Source: Planctomycetota bacterium
Lineage (GTDB): Bacteria; Planctomycetota; Planctomycetia; Pirellulales; JADFKK01
Reading direction: 5' to 3'
NCBI GenBank assembly: GCA_022564995.1
Contig: JADFKK010000041.1
Coordinates: forward strand, 1 to 35,626
DNA length: 35,626 bases
A program made the translations under genes and the position numbers. Below the pieces are notes generated by a model that made no database searches, was not told the origin of the DNA, and saw nothing but the letters and a program-made list of their open reading frames with translations. Position 1 is the stretch's first letter, and the number at the start of each line of letters is the position of its first letter. Positions 1 to 8,049 of this stretch are shown here, piece by piece.

Positions 1-35
1 TTGCGATTCTTTTTTGCGTTTTCATATTTCGTCGA

Positions 36-422
36 TTGAAACGTGATCCCCGTCTATCGTGCCCAGCATGCACGGGATTTCTTGGGTGCCGGGTTACTCT
101 AAAACACATCCTTTCGGTGGGCACCTGCCCAAGCTGCGACTCGCGACTGATCCCGATTGCGGATTTACCCGACGAAGCCTCATTAAACCCCTCGCCCACA
201 CCCAGTCCATTCCTGATGAGTCGCCGCCGGTGGGATGTTTACCTAGGGCTCAGTGTCCTCGCAGGATTCTCCCTCTGCATGATTCACTGGATGGCCAACG
301 GCGAATGGCGCTATTTCACTGTCCTAGTAGTGATGATAGGTTTTTGGCTGTTCGGTCGCAACAAACTAACCGTACCAAACGCGCCTCGCGAAGGTGGCGA
401 AGTCACCCGCTCAACCGAATAA
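36..422 (+). CDS. Small zinc-ribbon membrane protein, hypothetical
   Basis: The product has 128 residues if the TTG at 36 is the start. The frame is open to the left edge of the window, so the true start may lie outside it. Two CxxC pairs (Cys9/Cys12 and Cys31/Cys34) suggest a zinc ribbon at the N-terminus. Two hydrophobic stretches (about residues 68-86 and 91-107) look like membrane helices, and the tail is short and polar. No family is recognised and no function is assigned. It is the last gene before the phage-derived island and is followed at once by a palindromic sequence that may end its transcript. Confidence 0.6.
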   Translation: MKRDPRLSCPACTGFLGCRVTLKHILSVGTCPSCDSRLIPIADLPDEASLNPSPTPSPFLMSRRRWDVYLGLSVLAGFSLCMIHWMANGEWRYFTVLVVMIGFWLFGRNKLTVPNAPREGGEVTRSTE

Positions 423-426
423 AAAA

Positions 427-480
427 GGTGTCGGGAACCGTTTTGACAAAAAGTTCCTGACGCCTTCCGAACGCCTTTTT
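427..480. repeat. Palindromic repeat, possible terminator of the first gene
   Basis: Arms at 427-438 (GGTGTCGGGAAC) and 453-464 (GTTCCTGACGCC) form an imperfect inverted repeat around an AT-rich loop. A run of five T follows at 476-480. It starts five bases after the stop codon at 420-422, so it may act as a terminator. It also resembles dispersed palindromes common in bacterial intergenic DNA. The terminator role is inferred. Confidence 0.5.
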
Positions 481-496
481 GTCCCCCCGAGGATTT

Positions 497-514
497 GGTA
501 GTGTCCTAATTTGA
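497..514 (+). repeat. Left copy of the 18-bp inverted repeat bracketing the island
   Basis: The sequence GGTAGTGTCCTAATTTGA is matched exactly, in inverted orientation, at 12299-12316. Homology stops directly inside and outside the 18 bases. It lies 39 bases beyond the stop codon of the island's last gene. Confidence 0.8.
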
Positions 515-552
515 ATCGGCGCCAGAGAGAAACGGCGGGAAGTAGAGAAAAG

Positions 553-1137
553 CTACCACCTGACGATCTTGCACTTCGGCAGAGCCTGCTGGAGCTTTTG
601 GACGCCTTCGTCGGTGACGTTGGTGTCCGAGAGGACGAGTAGACAGAGCTTCGTCAAACCTCTCAGGTGCTCAAGCCCAGCATCAGTGACGTTGGTATTA
701 TGAAGGTCCAGGTTGCTGAGCTTGGACAACCCCTTCAGGTTCTCCAGTCCAGACTCGGTGCAGTTGGTGTGCCGAAGGTTCAGATGTCGAAGATTCTTCA
801 TCTCTTTCACGTGCATGAGTCCGGCGTCGGTGGCCCGAGAAACGAGGTAAACATCATAAAATTCTATGATTGCAGGATCATCGGCGTCACCCGGATCGTC
901 AAACTGCTCTTCCAACCAAGTTCGAGGCCGTCGCTCTTCATTCTGTCTGCTGACATAACCACCCAGTTTTTCAATCTCAGCCACCGATTCCCTAACCGCC
1001 GCCACTCTCGCCCGGTTCGCCTGTGCCCGGTGCAACCTGACGCCGAACCAAGAAAATCCGACACACGACAACGTCATCACCACCAGCAGCGTCTTCAAGC
1101 TGAATTGATACCAGCGGCGTTTGTGCGGATCGCTCAT
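553..1137 (-). CDS. Membrane-anchored leucine-rich-repeat protein, coupled to the recombinase
   Basis: The 194-residue product opens with a basic segment (residues 6-8, RRW at 7-9) and a membrane helix at about 14-34, in the style common to planctomycete membrane-anchored proteins. A charged linker follows, then about four leucine-rich repeats (residues 95-190) with the recurring pattern NLxxTxVTDxGLxxL. The LRR part is probably extracytoplasmic. The ATG overlaps the recombinase stop codon in an ATGA (1134-1137), which points to translational coupling. Possible roles are cargo of the island, a surface protein or a host gene captured at integration. No partner can be named. Confidence 0.8.
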   Translation of the reverse strand: MSDPHKRRWYQFSLKTLLVVMTLSCVGFSWFGVRLHRAQANRARVAAVRESVAEIEKLGGYVSRQNEERRPRTWLEEQFDDPGDADDPAIIEFYDVYLVSRATDAGLMHVKEMKNLRHLNLRHTNCTESGLENLKGLSKLSNLDLHNTNVTDAGLEHLRGLTKLCLLVLSDTNVTDEGVQKLQQALPKCKIVRW

Positions 1138-2957
1138 GTCCCCATTATCCTGTCCGGGGCGGGGGACGTGCCGTTGCCTACAGAATCGAGGTGGACACTT
1201 TGGCCGCCGAACTCAATCGGTTTTCCGCCGAGCGCGGCCGTGATCCTTCCGCGATCCAATTCCCACCGGCGTTGGCCATTTGGTCGGGGCTTCCACCAGA
1301 AGGTGACTTTGCAATCCAATTCCATCAGCAGTTGGTTAATCGCGGCGGGGTCCGATACGACGATCCCCTTGCTCTCATCACCCACCTTGCACTTGCCATC
1401 GCTGACACCCACGACCCGCATTTTGCTACCGGGTTCTCGCCACTGAGTTAGCGTCTGGACGCGGCCGGATAGGCTGTCCCAATAGTCCAATGTTTCGGCG
1501 ACGGGCTGATTGGCTTCACCCTGGGCCTGGAGAAACTCGCGTTGCGGGTCGGCAAGCTCCGTCTGCCACTTCTCTAATGTGTCCGCGAGCCCGGCGGTGA
1601 GTTTCTTGGGCGCGGTCAAGAATCGTTCCTGGCCCGTCTTGATCTTGCTTTGCAACTCCGCGAGTTGCTTCTCGATTCTCTTTTCCCGGCCGTTGTTCAA
1701 AGGGGCCGGCTTTGTCGCCTTTGGGCTGGCCGCCTCGATAAGGGCTTCGTCGAGGTGCTCTCGAATCACGTCGAGTAGCAACGGCAGAACTTCGTCACCA
1801 GCGACCGACCACGCGCCACAACCGGCATGCGAATACTTGCAATAGGACGGGCAGATATATCGCACCCGACCGCCTTTCGGATGATGCACGGTCAGTCCAC
1901 GCCCGCAGTTTCCGCAGACAAGAATCCTGGAGAGCGGATTGCGGCCACGCGGCCGACTCTTCGTAGTACGTCTCCGCTTCACTTTGGCTTGCACTTTCCT
2001 CCATGCTTCTCGTTTGATAATCGCCTTGTGAATGTTGCTCGCCACGATGGCCGGTTCGTGGTTGTCCGTCCCCTTCGCGTCACGATCCGATTCGACGCAC
2101 TCACCGTCGGATAGACGATAGTGCTCGCCGTTGGACACCTTGCCCATGCCGTCATCGCCGACGTACTTTTCGCTGGTGAGAATGTCCTTTACAGCTTTCC
2201 CGCCCCACTTGTCGCCGGCTGGCGACGGCGTGCCCTTGACGTTCAATTCATCCGCTAGCTGTCGATAGCTGACAACTCGTTTTGCGAATTCACGATACAG
2301 CCATCGCACGACTTTGACCTCTTCCGGGTTACCCGGTACGAATCGCCACGCCTTGCCACGATCGGTTCCTTTGTCGAGACGGGCGTAGACCTTTTTCTTA
2401 CCCTTTTCGTCTGTCACCTCGCGAGCCAATCCATACGGTGTCTTGCAACCGGCCGGGCCGCCGCGTTTTACTTTGTTGGCTCGCCCTTCGAGAGACCGTA
2501 TCGCTATCTTTCTCGCCTCGGCGTTGGCACGTTCGATTGCAAACACCAGTTTCATTCGGTCGAACTCGTCGGCCATGTTCAGTCGACCTTCCGCGACCGT
2601 GTGAACTTCAACGCCCGCGTCCCGCAGACCATTCAACGCGGGGCCGCTATCGAGAATGTCGAGTCGCGTGAATCGCGAAAAGTCGTACATCAGAATGACG
2701 TCGAACTTTTCCGCCGCCGCATGGGCGAGCATCAGGTCGAAGTCCGGCCTCGTGACTTTTCTCTTGCTGGCCGACTTGCCGGGGTCGCTGTAGGTGGCGA
2801 CAACTTCGTACTCGGCCTTCGCCAGCTTGCGAACAGCCCGATCCTGATTGTCGATCGACGAAACCTGATCGTCTGTCGACATTCTGAAGTAAATCGCCGC
2901 CGGTGGCTTCGTTGCTTTCGCCTTCGCGCGTCTCTTGTTAGAATTGGACTTTGCCAT
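1134..2957 (-). CDS. Large serine recombinase (integrase)
   Basis: The protein has 607 residues. Its N-terminal resolvase domain carries the YFRMSTDDQ motif with presumed nucleophile Ser27, and further active-site residues in YDFSRFTR (about 91-98). A recombinase domain follows, with PYGL near residue 175. A zinc ribbon comes next (Cys348 and Cys351, then Cys369, Cys373 and Cys380), followed by a long charged coiled-coil segment from about 420. This is the layout of phage-type large serine integrases. The frame is open 28 codons further upstream, but the ATG at 2957 has a strong ribosome-binding site (GAGGAGGG, 7 bases away). It has its own promoter upstream and is coupled to the LRR gene downstream. 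It presumably integrates and, with a directionality factor, excises the island. Confidence 0.93.
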   Translation of the reverse strand: MAKSNSNKRRAKAKATKPPAAIYFRMSTDDQVSSIDNQDRAVRKLAKAEYEVVATYSDPGKSASKRKVTRPDFDLMLAHAAAEKFDVILMYDFSRFTRLDILDSGPALNGLRDAGVEVHTVAEGRLNMADEFDRMKLVFAIERANAEARKIAIRSLEGRANKVKRGGPAGCKTPYGLAREVTDEKGKKKVYARLDKGTDRGKAWRFVPGNPEEVKVVRWLYREFAKRVVSYRQLADELNVKGTPSPAGDKWGGKAVKDILTSEKYVGDDGMGKVSNGEHYRLSDGECVESDRDAKGTDNHEPAIVASNIHKAIIKREAWRKVQAKVKRRRTTKSRPRGRNPLSRILVCGNCGRGLTVHHPKGGRVRYICPSYCKYSHAGCGAWSVAGDEVLPLLLDVIREHLDEALIEAASPKATKPAPLNNGREKRIEKQLAELQSKIKTGQERFLTAPKKLTAGLADTLEKWQTELADPQREFLQAQGEANQPVAETLDYWDSLSGRVQTLTQWREPGSKMRVVGVSDGKCKVGDESKGIVVSDPAAINQLLMELDCKVTFWWKPRPNGQRRWELDRGRITAALGGKPIEFGGQSVHLDSVGNGTSPAPDRIMGT

Positions 2958-2994
2958 GACGTTTCCCTCCTCGTAAGGGTGACGGATTGGAAGG

Positions 2995-3025
2995 GCCGGC
3001 CGGGTGTTTCTCGCACCCGTCCGGC
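2995..3025 (-). other. Leader hairpin in the recombinase 5' untranslated region
   Basis: The 12-base arms 2995-3006 and 3014-3025 pair at 11 of 12 positions around a 7-base loop. With the predicted promoter just upstream, the hairpin would sit at the very 5' end of the recombinase mRNA, about 40 bases before the start codon. Read on the plus strand it is followed by a T-run, so it could instead stop plus-strand transcription. Confidence 0.45.
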
Positions 3026-3032
3026 TCGCCTT

Positions 3033-3062
3033 TTTATACACCTACGGCTTGGCCATCGTCAA
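3033..3062 (-). promoter_or_regulatory. Predicted sigma70-type promoter of the recombinase
   Basis: On the minus strand a -35 box TTGACG (3062-3057) and a -10 box TATAAA (3038-3033) are separated by 18 bases. Transcription would start near 3026, about 70 bases upstream of the recombinase ATG. Confidence 0.6.
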
Positions 3063-3077
3063 GCAACGTCCGGTACA

Positions 3078-3097
3078 CTTGTCCGATTTCGGACAAG
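3078..3097. promoter_or_regulatory. Perfect palindrome upstream of the recombinase promoter, candidate operator
   Basis: CTTGTCCGATTTCGGACAAG has perfect 9-base arms around a 2-base centre. Its centre lies about 61 bases upstream of the predicted transcription start, a usual place for an activator, though a repressor could also bind there. The binding protein is unknown. The island's own MerR-like protein is one candidate. Confidence 0.5.
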
Positions 3098-3247
3098 TTC
3101 AAACGATGAGAGCGAACTGTATCTCATACGCCGAACGCCTCACGTCGATTCTGAGAGCCTGTCTTTTCCGACGTGTCCTGAGTCGTGTTGCCTGCCGTGA
3201 GTCCACTGACGGGACGCACAGAGCGTCGGTTTTGAGAGAAACCGGCG
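3098..3247. other. Gene-free stretch between the head protein and recombinase control region
   Basis: This is part of the roughly 350-base gap between the recombinase start and the head-protein stop. Apart from the palindrome, promoter and leader hairpin listed separately, no gene, repeat or strong hairpin was seen in it. Confidence 0.4.
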
Positions 3248-3310
3248 TCATCCGCCGAGAATGGCGTCTTCAAGAGCATCGACGACCGTCGTGCTGAGAA
3301 TCGTACACTG

Positions 3311-4120
3311 TCACGAACAACGATCCGGCGCTGGCAGGTCGGGATGCGATGGGAACGGAACGAGCACGCCGTTCAAGTCGAACAGGCCGGCAACGCCTTC
3401 CGTCTTGACGTTGTGCAACTTCGCGTGCGATGTTCGCGTTGTGTTGCCGAGAACGCTACTCCATTTCTTCCCGGTGACCAGTCCGGCATCTTCGAGACGT
3501 TGCATCCCGATCATGTGGCCACCATTGACGCTCGCCGTCGTTTCGGTTCTGGCGACGTTGACGGCTCTGGCTCTTGAGTAAACCGAACCGAAGTCCCGAC
3601 GGATTCGTGAGGCAATGTCGGCAATCGGCAAGCCGTCCTCGACGGCACCACGAATCAGCGTCGACAGATCATCGCGCGTGGTTTCGTTGATCGCTTGCCA
3701 GTAGTCTCGCGAGAACGTGTCGTCAAGCTGTGCGTTCACAGCGTCGATCATCCACGTCGGCAGTTCGGTGGCGAACGGAAAGTCAAGATCGTATTCGGCG
3801 ACGGCTTCGGTTGCCGTTGTCGCCTTCAAGTCGGAAACCTTTTTCTTGTGCAAGAGAATCTCGGCGACGGCGCCCTCGAAAAGTATCTTGCCGAGCACGG
3901 GTTGCATCGTGTCGATGAGTTTCGCATCCCACTCGGCCGGATTGAACAGCACGCTCGCGACGGCAGCTTGTGACGCATTCAACTCGGCGATGATCGACTT
4001 GACTTGATCGTCGATGAACGCACGGAACGCCTTGGCGACGGTCTTTTCGGCCCGCTGCATTTGCTTGAGCACAAGCGCCGCCACCTTCGGCTTGTCGAGT
4101 TTGGAGGCCGTTAGCGTCAT
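3311..4120 (-). CDS. Phage head morphogenesis protein, SPP1 gp7 / Mu F family
   Basis: The 269-residue product (to the first TGA) has a charged N-terminal half. Its C-terminal block carries the family pattern RARxxNVARTE, then GHMIGM, KKWSSVLGNTTRTSHAKLHN, and a short tail ending RCS. SPP1 gp7-type proteins are minor head components that bind the portal. The start at 4120 is chosen for its ribosome-binding site (AAGGGGAAGG). The TGA at 3313-3311 is followed in frame by 20 more sense codons beginning QCTILS and ending at TGA 3250-3248. That continuation looks like the usual cysteine-rich family tail, so the gene may carry a late nonsense mutation or be read through. Confidence 0.8.
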   Translation of the reverse strand: MTLTASKLDKPKVAALVLKQMQRAEKTVAKAFRAFIDDQVKSIIAELNASQAAVASVLFNPAEWDAKLIDTMQPVLGKILFEGAVAEILLHKKKVSDLKATTATEAVAEYDLDFPFATELPTWMIDAVNAQLDDTFSRDYWQAINETTRDDLSTLIRGAVEDGLPIADIASRIRRDFGSVYSRARAVNVARTETTASVNGGHMIGMQRLEDAGLVTGKKWSSVLGNTTRTSHAKLHNVKTEGVAGLFDLNGVLVPFPSHPDLPAPDRCS

Positions 4121-4182
4121 TGCCTTCCCCTTCGCAGTTTGGATAATGAACGATTGACCCCGCCCAAACCAAGGAACATGAC

Positions 4183-4437
4183 ATGGAACCCGATAAGAAC
4201 CCCGGCCGTTACCACCACGCTTGCCCCAATTGCGAATATCTCGGCGAGTACAACGAATACGATCTCTTTTACTGCCGACAGGGGAAGGAACATGACCCCC
4301 GAAAGCCGATGGTTGTAGCGAGGTATGGTGTGGCCCTTGAAGATCAAGCGTGCATGTCAAAGACAATCGACTCCAAACACCAAGCCGCGATAGATAAAGC
4401 AGTACGACTGGCAAAGGGCCGGCCGCTACCGCAGTAG
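4183..4437 (+). CDS. Small putative zinc-binding protein on the opposite strand, unknown function
   Basis: The 84-residue product carries a CPNC motif near residue 14, a third Cys in the phrase LFYCRQG and a fourth near residue 58 (QACMS), so it could bind zinc. The segment VVARYG after the third Cys recalls small phage and bacterial proteins of unknown function. An AAGGAA ribosome-binding site lies 6 bases before the ATG. It is the only plus-strand gene in the island and sits between the portal and head-protein genes, with ends 5 bases from the portal stop. It may be a separately expressed accessory gene (moron-like). Confidence 0.65.
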   Translation: MEPDKNPGRYHHACPNCEYLGEYNEYDLFYCRQGKEHDPRKPMVVARYGVALEDQACMSKTIDSKHQAAIDKAVRLAKGRPLPQ

Positions 4438-4442
4438 CCTTA

Positions 4443-5786
4443 TTATCTTCCGGTGGCCAGTAGGTTCGCCTTGCCGTTTCGCTTGAACACGTCGCGTTGC
4501 GAGAGTGCGTCGCTGACTTGCCGACTGACTTGATCGACGAACGAATCGGCCTCACCGATCCGCAAGTCGCCACCGGGAATCTCTGGCAAGCCGAGCACCT
4601 CGGAACGAAACTCGTTTTCCGTCACGACGCCGAACCTTGCACCGGCTTCCCACTTTTTGGCTTTCAGTTCGGCATCGTTCGCCTGGCACGGTTCAATCCA
4701 GACGACAAGCGAACCGCCGAACATCGGCGAGAGCCATTCTGTGAGACACTGCGAGATTAGTTCGATCTTTGGATTCAATGTGTAGTTGCAGAAGTGCAAC
4801 TCGGCGACCGTGGCGCTCGCACGGTTCGCCCCCTCGACTTCGCCGGCGATGATCGGATTGACGCCAAACCCTTGCAAGATGCGAGCCTTTGTCATCTTGC
4901 CGCTGTCCATCCAGTCCATTTCCGCCGGCTTGTCGCTGAGTCTTTCGATGCCGGTTATCACAGCGTCCAGAATAAGCGGCTCGCCGTGCTTGTGAATTCC
5001 CGAATACAATCGCCTGATCGTGTTTATGAGTGCCTTGCGTTGGGTGTTAGTAAGGTGCGGTTTGTGCTCTTGTCCGGGAAGGCTGCCGGCAGTCAACGCG
5101 AATTGCGGATTCAGACCGCGAGAGAATGCAGACGCCTGGCTCGCGATGATTTGCTCATCGGCATCGACGGCCGCCGCGATCGCTTGCAACGGACTGATTG
5201 AGCCTTTCGGATCGGCCGGATTCGGATAGGACAAGTAGACAACTTCAGCCGCCGGAATGCTCATCGCTTCGCCGCGACCTTCGGGCCTGACTCGCCAGTG
5301 CGTTATCGTCGCTTGCCCTTGGCTGCCTTCAATCCACGAACTCGGAAGTGGAAACGCTTCGCGTTTTCCGTTACGCTCTGTCACCCAAAGAAACGCACGT
5401 CCCGTCAACTCCAAAGATGCGACCAAGCTGTACATTAAACTCCACGCAACCATAAGGTCGTTGGGGTTCGCGAGCAAATCAAGAATCGGGTGTGTCGGAA
5501 GCGGATCGGGTTTCGTTGCTCCCTTTGACCGAACGCCCGGCGAGCCGGTAACACGTCCAACGCGGATCGGTTGACCTGCGATCTTTTGAGCGATCGGCCG
5601 GATGCTCGCGAACACCCATCCGCGATTGTGCCGATACTGATCGGCCGCCTTGCTCATGTCGGCACGATTCATGCCATCGGGCGAAGGCCCAGCGCCGATC
5701 AAGTCGCCGGGGATGCTGGCGACGGTTTGCTTGCAGACGGCTCGCATCGAATCGACTTCCCCGAAAGCTTTTTTAAGTGCGTTCAT
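4443..5786 (-). CDS. Phage portal protein, HK97 type
   Basis: The 447-residue product matches HK97-family portal proteins in length and pattern. An N-terminal region contains VFASIRPIAQKIAG. The block HPILDLLANPND with SLMYSLVASLELTGRAFLWV follows, then YLSYPNPADPKGSISPLQAI, and finally the conserved stretch around LQGFGVNPIIAGEVEGAN (about residues 308-325). Portal rings form the DNA entry vertex of the capsid and dock the terminase. The ATG overlaps the stop of the upstream gene as ATGA (5783-5786). It lies downstream of the capsid gene, the reverse of the common portal-protease-capsid order. Confidence 0.9.
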   Translation of the reverse strand: MNALKKAFGEVDSMRAVCKQTVASIPGDLIGAGPSPDGMNRADMSKAADQYRHNRGWVFASIRPIAQKIAGQPIRVGRVTGSPGVRSKGATKPDPLPTHPILDLLANPNDLMVAWSLMYSLVASLELTGRAFLWVTERNGKREAFPLPSSWIEGSQGQATITHWRVRPEGRGEAMSIPAAEVVYLSYPNPADPKGSISPLQAIAAAVDADEQIIASQASAFSRGLNPQFALTAGSLPGQEHKPHLTNTQRKALINTIRRLYSGIHKHGEPLILDAVITGIERLSDKPAEMDWMDSGKMTKARILQGFGVNPIIAGEVEGANRASATVAELHFCNYTLNPKIELISQCLTEWLSPMFGGSLVVWIEPCQANDAELKAKKWEAGARFGVVTENEFRSEVLGLPEIPGGDLRIGEADSFVDQVSRQVSDALSQRDVFKRNGKANLLATGR

Positions 5787-5995
5787 AAAGATTCGCCCTC
5801 ATGTTGTGCGCGCGTTCGCGCCGCCGCCGCGCTCTCGGCTTTCACCCGTTCGATGTTTCTGGCGACAACGGCCGCCAACGCATCCCGCTCGGCTTCGCAG
5901 ACGACAAGTTCACGCCGCGAGATTTCCAGTTCTGCCGTAAGCTGATCGGCTTCGCGGCGTGTTGCTTCCGTTGCGAATCGTCGAAAGAGATTCAT
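5783..5995 (-). CDS. Short coiled-coil protein of the head gene cluster
   Basis: The 70-residue product is almost wholly charged and alanine-rich helix, with a heptad-like pattern (EADQLTAELEISRRELVV) typical of a coiled coil. It has no signal peptide. It starts two bases after the upstream stop codon, with GGAAGG ahead of it, and its stop overlaps the portal start, so it is clearly part of the operon. It could be a small scaffold, a portal partner or another structural factor. No family is recognised. Confidence 0.65.
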   Translation of the reverse strand: MNLFRRFATEATRREADQLTAELEISRRELVVCEAERDALAAVVARNIERVKAESAAAARTRAQHEGESL

Positions 5996-5997
5996 CG

Positions 5998-6501
5998 CTA
6001 GTTGCCTTCCATCTTCGCCAGCAGTTTCGCCAGCAGTTCGTTTTGCGTTTTGATGAGGCCGGTGAGTTGCTCGGCTTCGGACGGCTGACGTTCAACGAAG
6101 AAACTCATCTTGACTTCGCCTTCGATCTTCGGCATCGTGCCGCTGATGATTCGTGCGAGGCCCGCGTCGACGGCACGCTGTAACCAAAACGCCCATGTCA
6201 CCACGTCGATCGAATCGAACTCTTCGCGCTCATCGGGAAGTTTCATTCCCCGCGATTCGATCTTTTCTTTCGCGTCGGCGTGTTCCTCATCATGTAACGG
6301 CTCGCGAATGTAACCCATCGCGCCGTCGATACCGATGATCTGGCCGGGGATCGGTTGTGGCCATTCGCCACGCATGACGCCGGCTTGTGGTTCGGTTTCT
6401 CTGGCGAAGTCGAATCGGCCTCGCACCCTTTTCTGCAACGGCAAGAACGCAAGGCAGTTGTTTCGGGGACCGTCGATCTCTACTTCAAACGTCGCTTTCA
6501 T
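5998..6501 (-). CDS. Hypothetical protein of the head gene cluster
   Basis: The 167-residue soluble protein has an AAGGTGA ribosome-binding site 4 bases before its ATG. The centre contains the phrase PIPGQIIGIDGAMGYIREPLHD, and the last 25 residues form a probable helix (LTGLIKTQNELLAKLLAKM). It lies between the capsid and portal genes on the same strand, where other phages often carry connector, decoration or protease genes. No protease motif is visible and no known family is recognised. Confidence 0.65.
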   Translation of the reverse strand: MKATFEVEIDGPRNNCLAFLPLQKRVRGRFDFARETEPQAGVMRGEWPQPIPGQIIGIDGAMGYIREPLHDEEHADAKEKIESRGMKLPDEREEFDSIDVVTWAFWLQRAVDAGLARIISGTMPKIEGEVKMSFFVERQPSEAEQLTGLIKTQNELLAKLLAKMEGN

Positions 6502-6535
6502 AAAATCACCTTTTGTTGTTGGGTTGTGTGATATT

Positions 6536-6577
6536 GGAAGAAAAGGAACGGGGACGAACGTGACCAGCGTCCGCCCC
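6536..6577 (-). terminator. Probable intrinsic terminator after the capsid gene
   Basis: On the minus strand, GGACG and CGTCC arms, extended by GG/CC past a bulged C, enclose an 11-base loop. A pyrimidine tail containing TTTTCTT follows. It begins about 14 bases past the capsid stop codon. The stem is modest, so partial read-through into the next gene is likely. Confidence 0.45.
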
Positions 6578-6590
6578 CGATTCCCCGACG

Positions 6591-8021
6591 TTATATCTGA
6601 CCGTCGACGATGGTTGCGAATGCGTTGGCGTCCATAACACGGCCGCCGTATCTCGCGTTCACGACCAGCAAGACCGTATTCTTGCGAGCCAGCGTCTCGC
6701 CTTCAGTAACCCAACGAACCTCCATTCCTTGCCGTCTGTAGAGACGGAATTTGGCTAAACTTGCAAAGCAAGTGCGCGTGTTCGCGAGTCCGTTGTCGAT
6801 GCGATATGGATACTCCAGCAACTTGTAGGACTGGTGATCCAAACCAAAGATTCGCCTCTCATCACCACCACCAACGGCGATACCACGAACACGACTGTAC
6901 GTCGTGTCGTTGCTCAGAAACGCCGGCCGCAACGCCGGTTTCCTGAATTGCTTGCCGACGCTGAACAGCAGCGATTCCATGATATCAATCGTGGGTGCAA
7001 CAGAACCTTGCGTGACGCTGGTGATTCCACCGGCTTGAAAAATTCCCTGGGGTTGCGTCGTGCCGTCGCCGTCGGTGACGATCTGATCCAACTCGTTGGC
7101 AAGTCGATCGGCGATACCAGAAACCAAAGCGGCGCCGACGGCTGCTGCGCTATCAGATAAGAAATCCCGGCCAACCTCCACGGCAACCATGACTCGATGG
7201 ATCGTCGAATCCAAGGCTGCCACCAGCGACGATGTATCGAAGGTCGCTATGGCCGATCCCTCAGACGCGCCCCACGAAAGTTGAGGCGAGCCGATGCTTG
7301 CTCCCTCGACGCGACGACCGCGAGGTACGGTTTTGTTGTCGACGAACGGTGCGATTTCGGCTCCCAAAAGCATCGTCTGCACGATATCGCTATCGAAAAA
7401 GATCGGCACGGCTTCAAGTCCGCCGGACGGCGCGTCGTCCAAGAGTGCCTTCGCCCGGCTGCCTGCGATCGGTTCGTCTTTATCGAACCACTCGCCACCG
7501 GCTTTCCCTACCCACTTATCGTCAAAGGACGCATCGAGCAAGGACTGATCCTCTTCCGTCCAGCGAACGTCGGCGATGCCAGCACGCTGTGCGAGGCGCT
7601 TGAGGAAAGCGCCGGACTTCGCAGCATCCAACTCGGATTGCATCATGCACGGGCGCCGGTGTTCGTCCAAGACCGGCTTCCCGGTTTTGCCGTGGGCGCC
7701 GACGCTCTTGACGGACGAATACGAACGCGAGCCGACGGACACGCCATCGTGTCCGGTCTCGGCGAACATGTCGTCCGGTGTGACACCTAACTTGCTGTCG
7801 ATGCGATCCAGCGTCTTGCGCAATCGGTTCGCGCCGGCCGCCGCCTTGTCGCCGCTCGTCAGATCGGCCAATTTCTCTTGCGACAAATGGCCGTCGGTTC
7901 CTTCCGACGTCAGGAACATCGCATCGGCCGCGGCGCGTTGGAAGATCGTAGGATCGGTGATCGTGTCCGGCACATTGGCGTTCTTGATAAGCCACGATTT
8001 TAATTCTGGTGTGAGATTCAT
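6591..8021 (-). CDS. Major capsid protein, HK97 fold
   Basis: The 476-residue product has an N-terminal polar helical region of about 200 residues that could act as a scaffold-like delta domain. The HK97 capsid pattern follows: GGLEAVPIFFDSDIV, PRGRRVEGASIGSPQLSW, FLSDSAAAVGAALVSGIADRL and GDGTTQPQGIFQ. The start at 8021 has GGAAGG 8 bases upstream. An upstream in-frame Met at 8069 would put coding DNA inside a strong terminator and is rejected. No separate prohead protease gene is visible nearby. The gene is framed by terminator-like hairpins on both sides. Confidence 0.9.
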   Translation of the reverse strand: MNLTPELKSWLIKNANVPDTITDPTIFQRAAADAMFLTSEGTDGHLSQEKLADLTSGDKAAAGANRLRKTLDRIDSKLGVTPDDMFAETGHDGVSVGSRSYSSVKSVGAHGKTGKPVLDEHRRPCMMQSELDAAKSGAFLKRLAQRAGIADVRWTEEDQSLLDASFDDKWVGKAGGEWFDKDEPIAGSRAKALLDDAPSGGLEAVPIFFDSDIVQTMLLGAEIAPFVDNKTVPRGRRVEGASIGSPQLSWGASEGSAIATFDTSSLVAALDSTIHRVMVAVEVGRDFLSDSAAAVGAALVSGIADRLANELDQIVTDGDGTTQPQGIFQAGGITSVTQGSVAPTIDIMESLLFSVGKQFRKPALRPAFLSNDTTYSRVRGIAVGGGDERRIFGLDHQSYKLLEYPYRIDNGLANTRTCFASLAKFRLYRRQGMEVRWVTEGETLARKNTVLLVVNARYGGRVMDANAFATIVDGQI

Positions 8022-8049
8022 TTTGGTTGCCTTCCATGGCAAAGGATTG

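Noticed and set aside
667..1446. Open frame of 259 codons on the plus strand over the LRR and recombinase ends
   Set aside because: It runs antisense to two supported genes and has no domain.
3311..3313. TGA in the head gene read as selenocysteine
   Set aside because: No selenocysteine insertion element is evident after it and the family is not known to contain selenocysteine; mutation or read-through is simpler.
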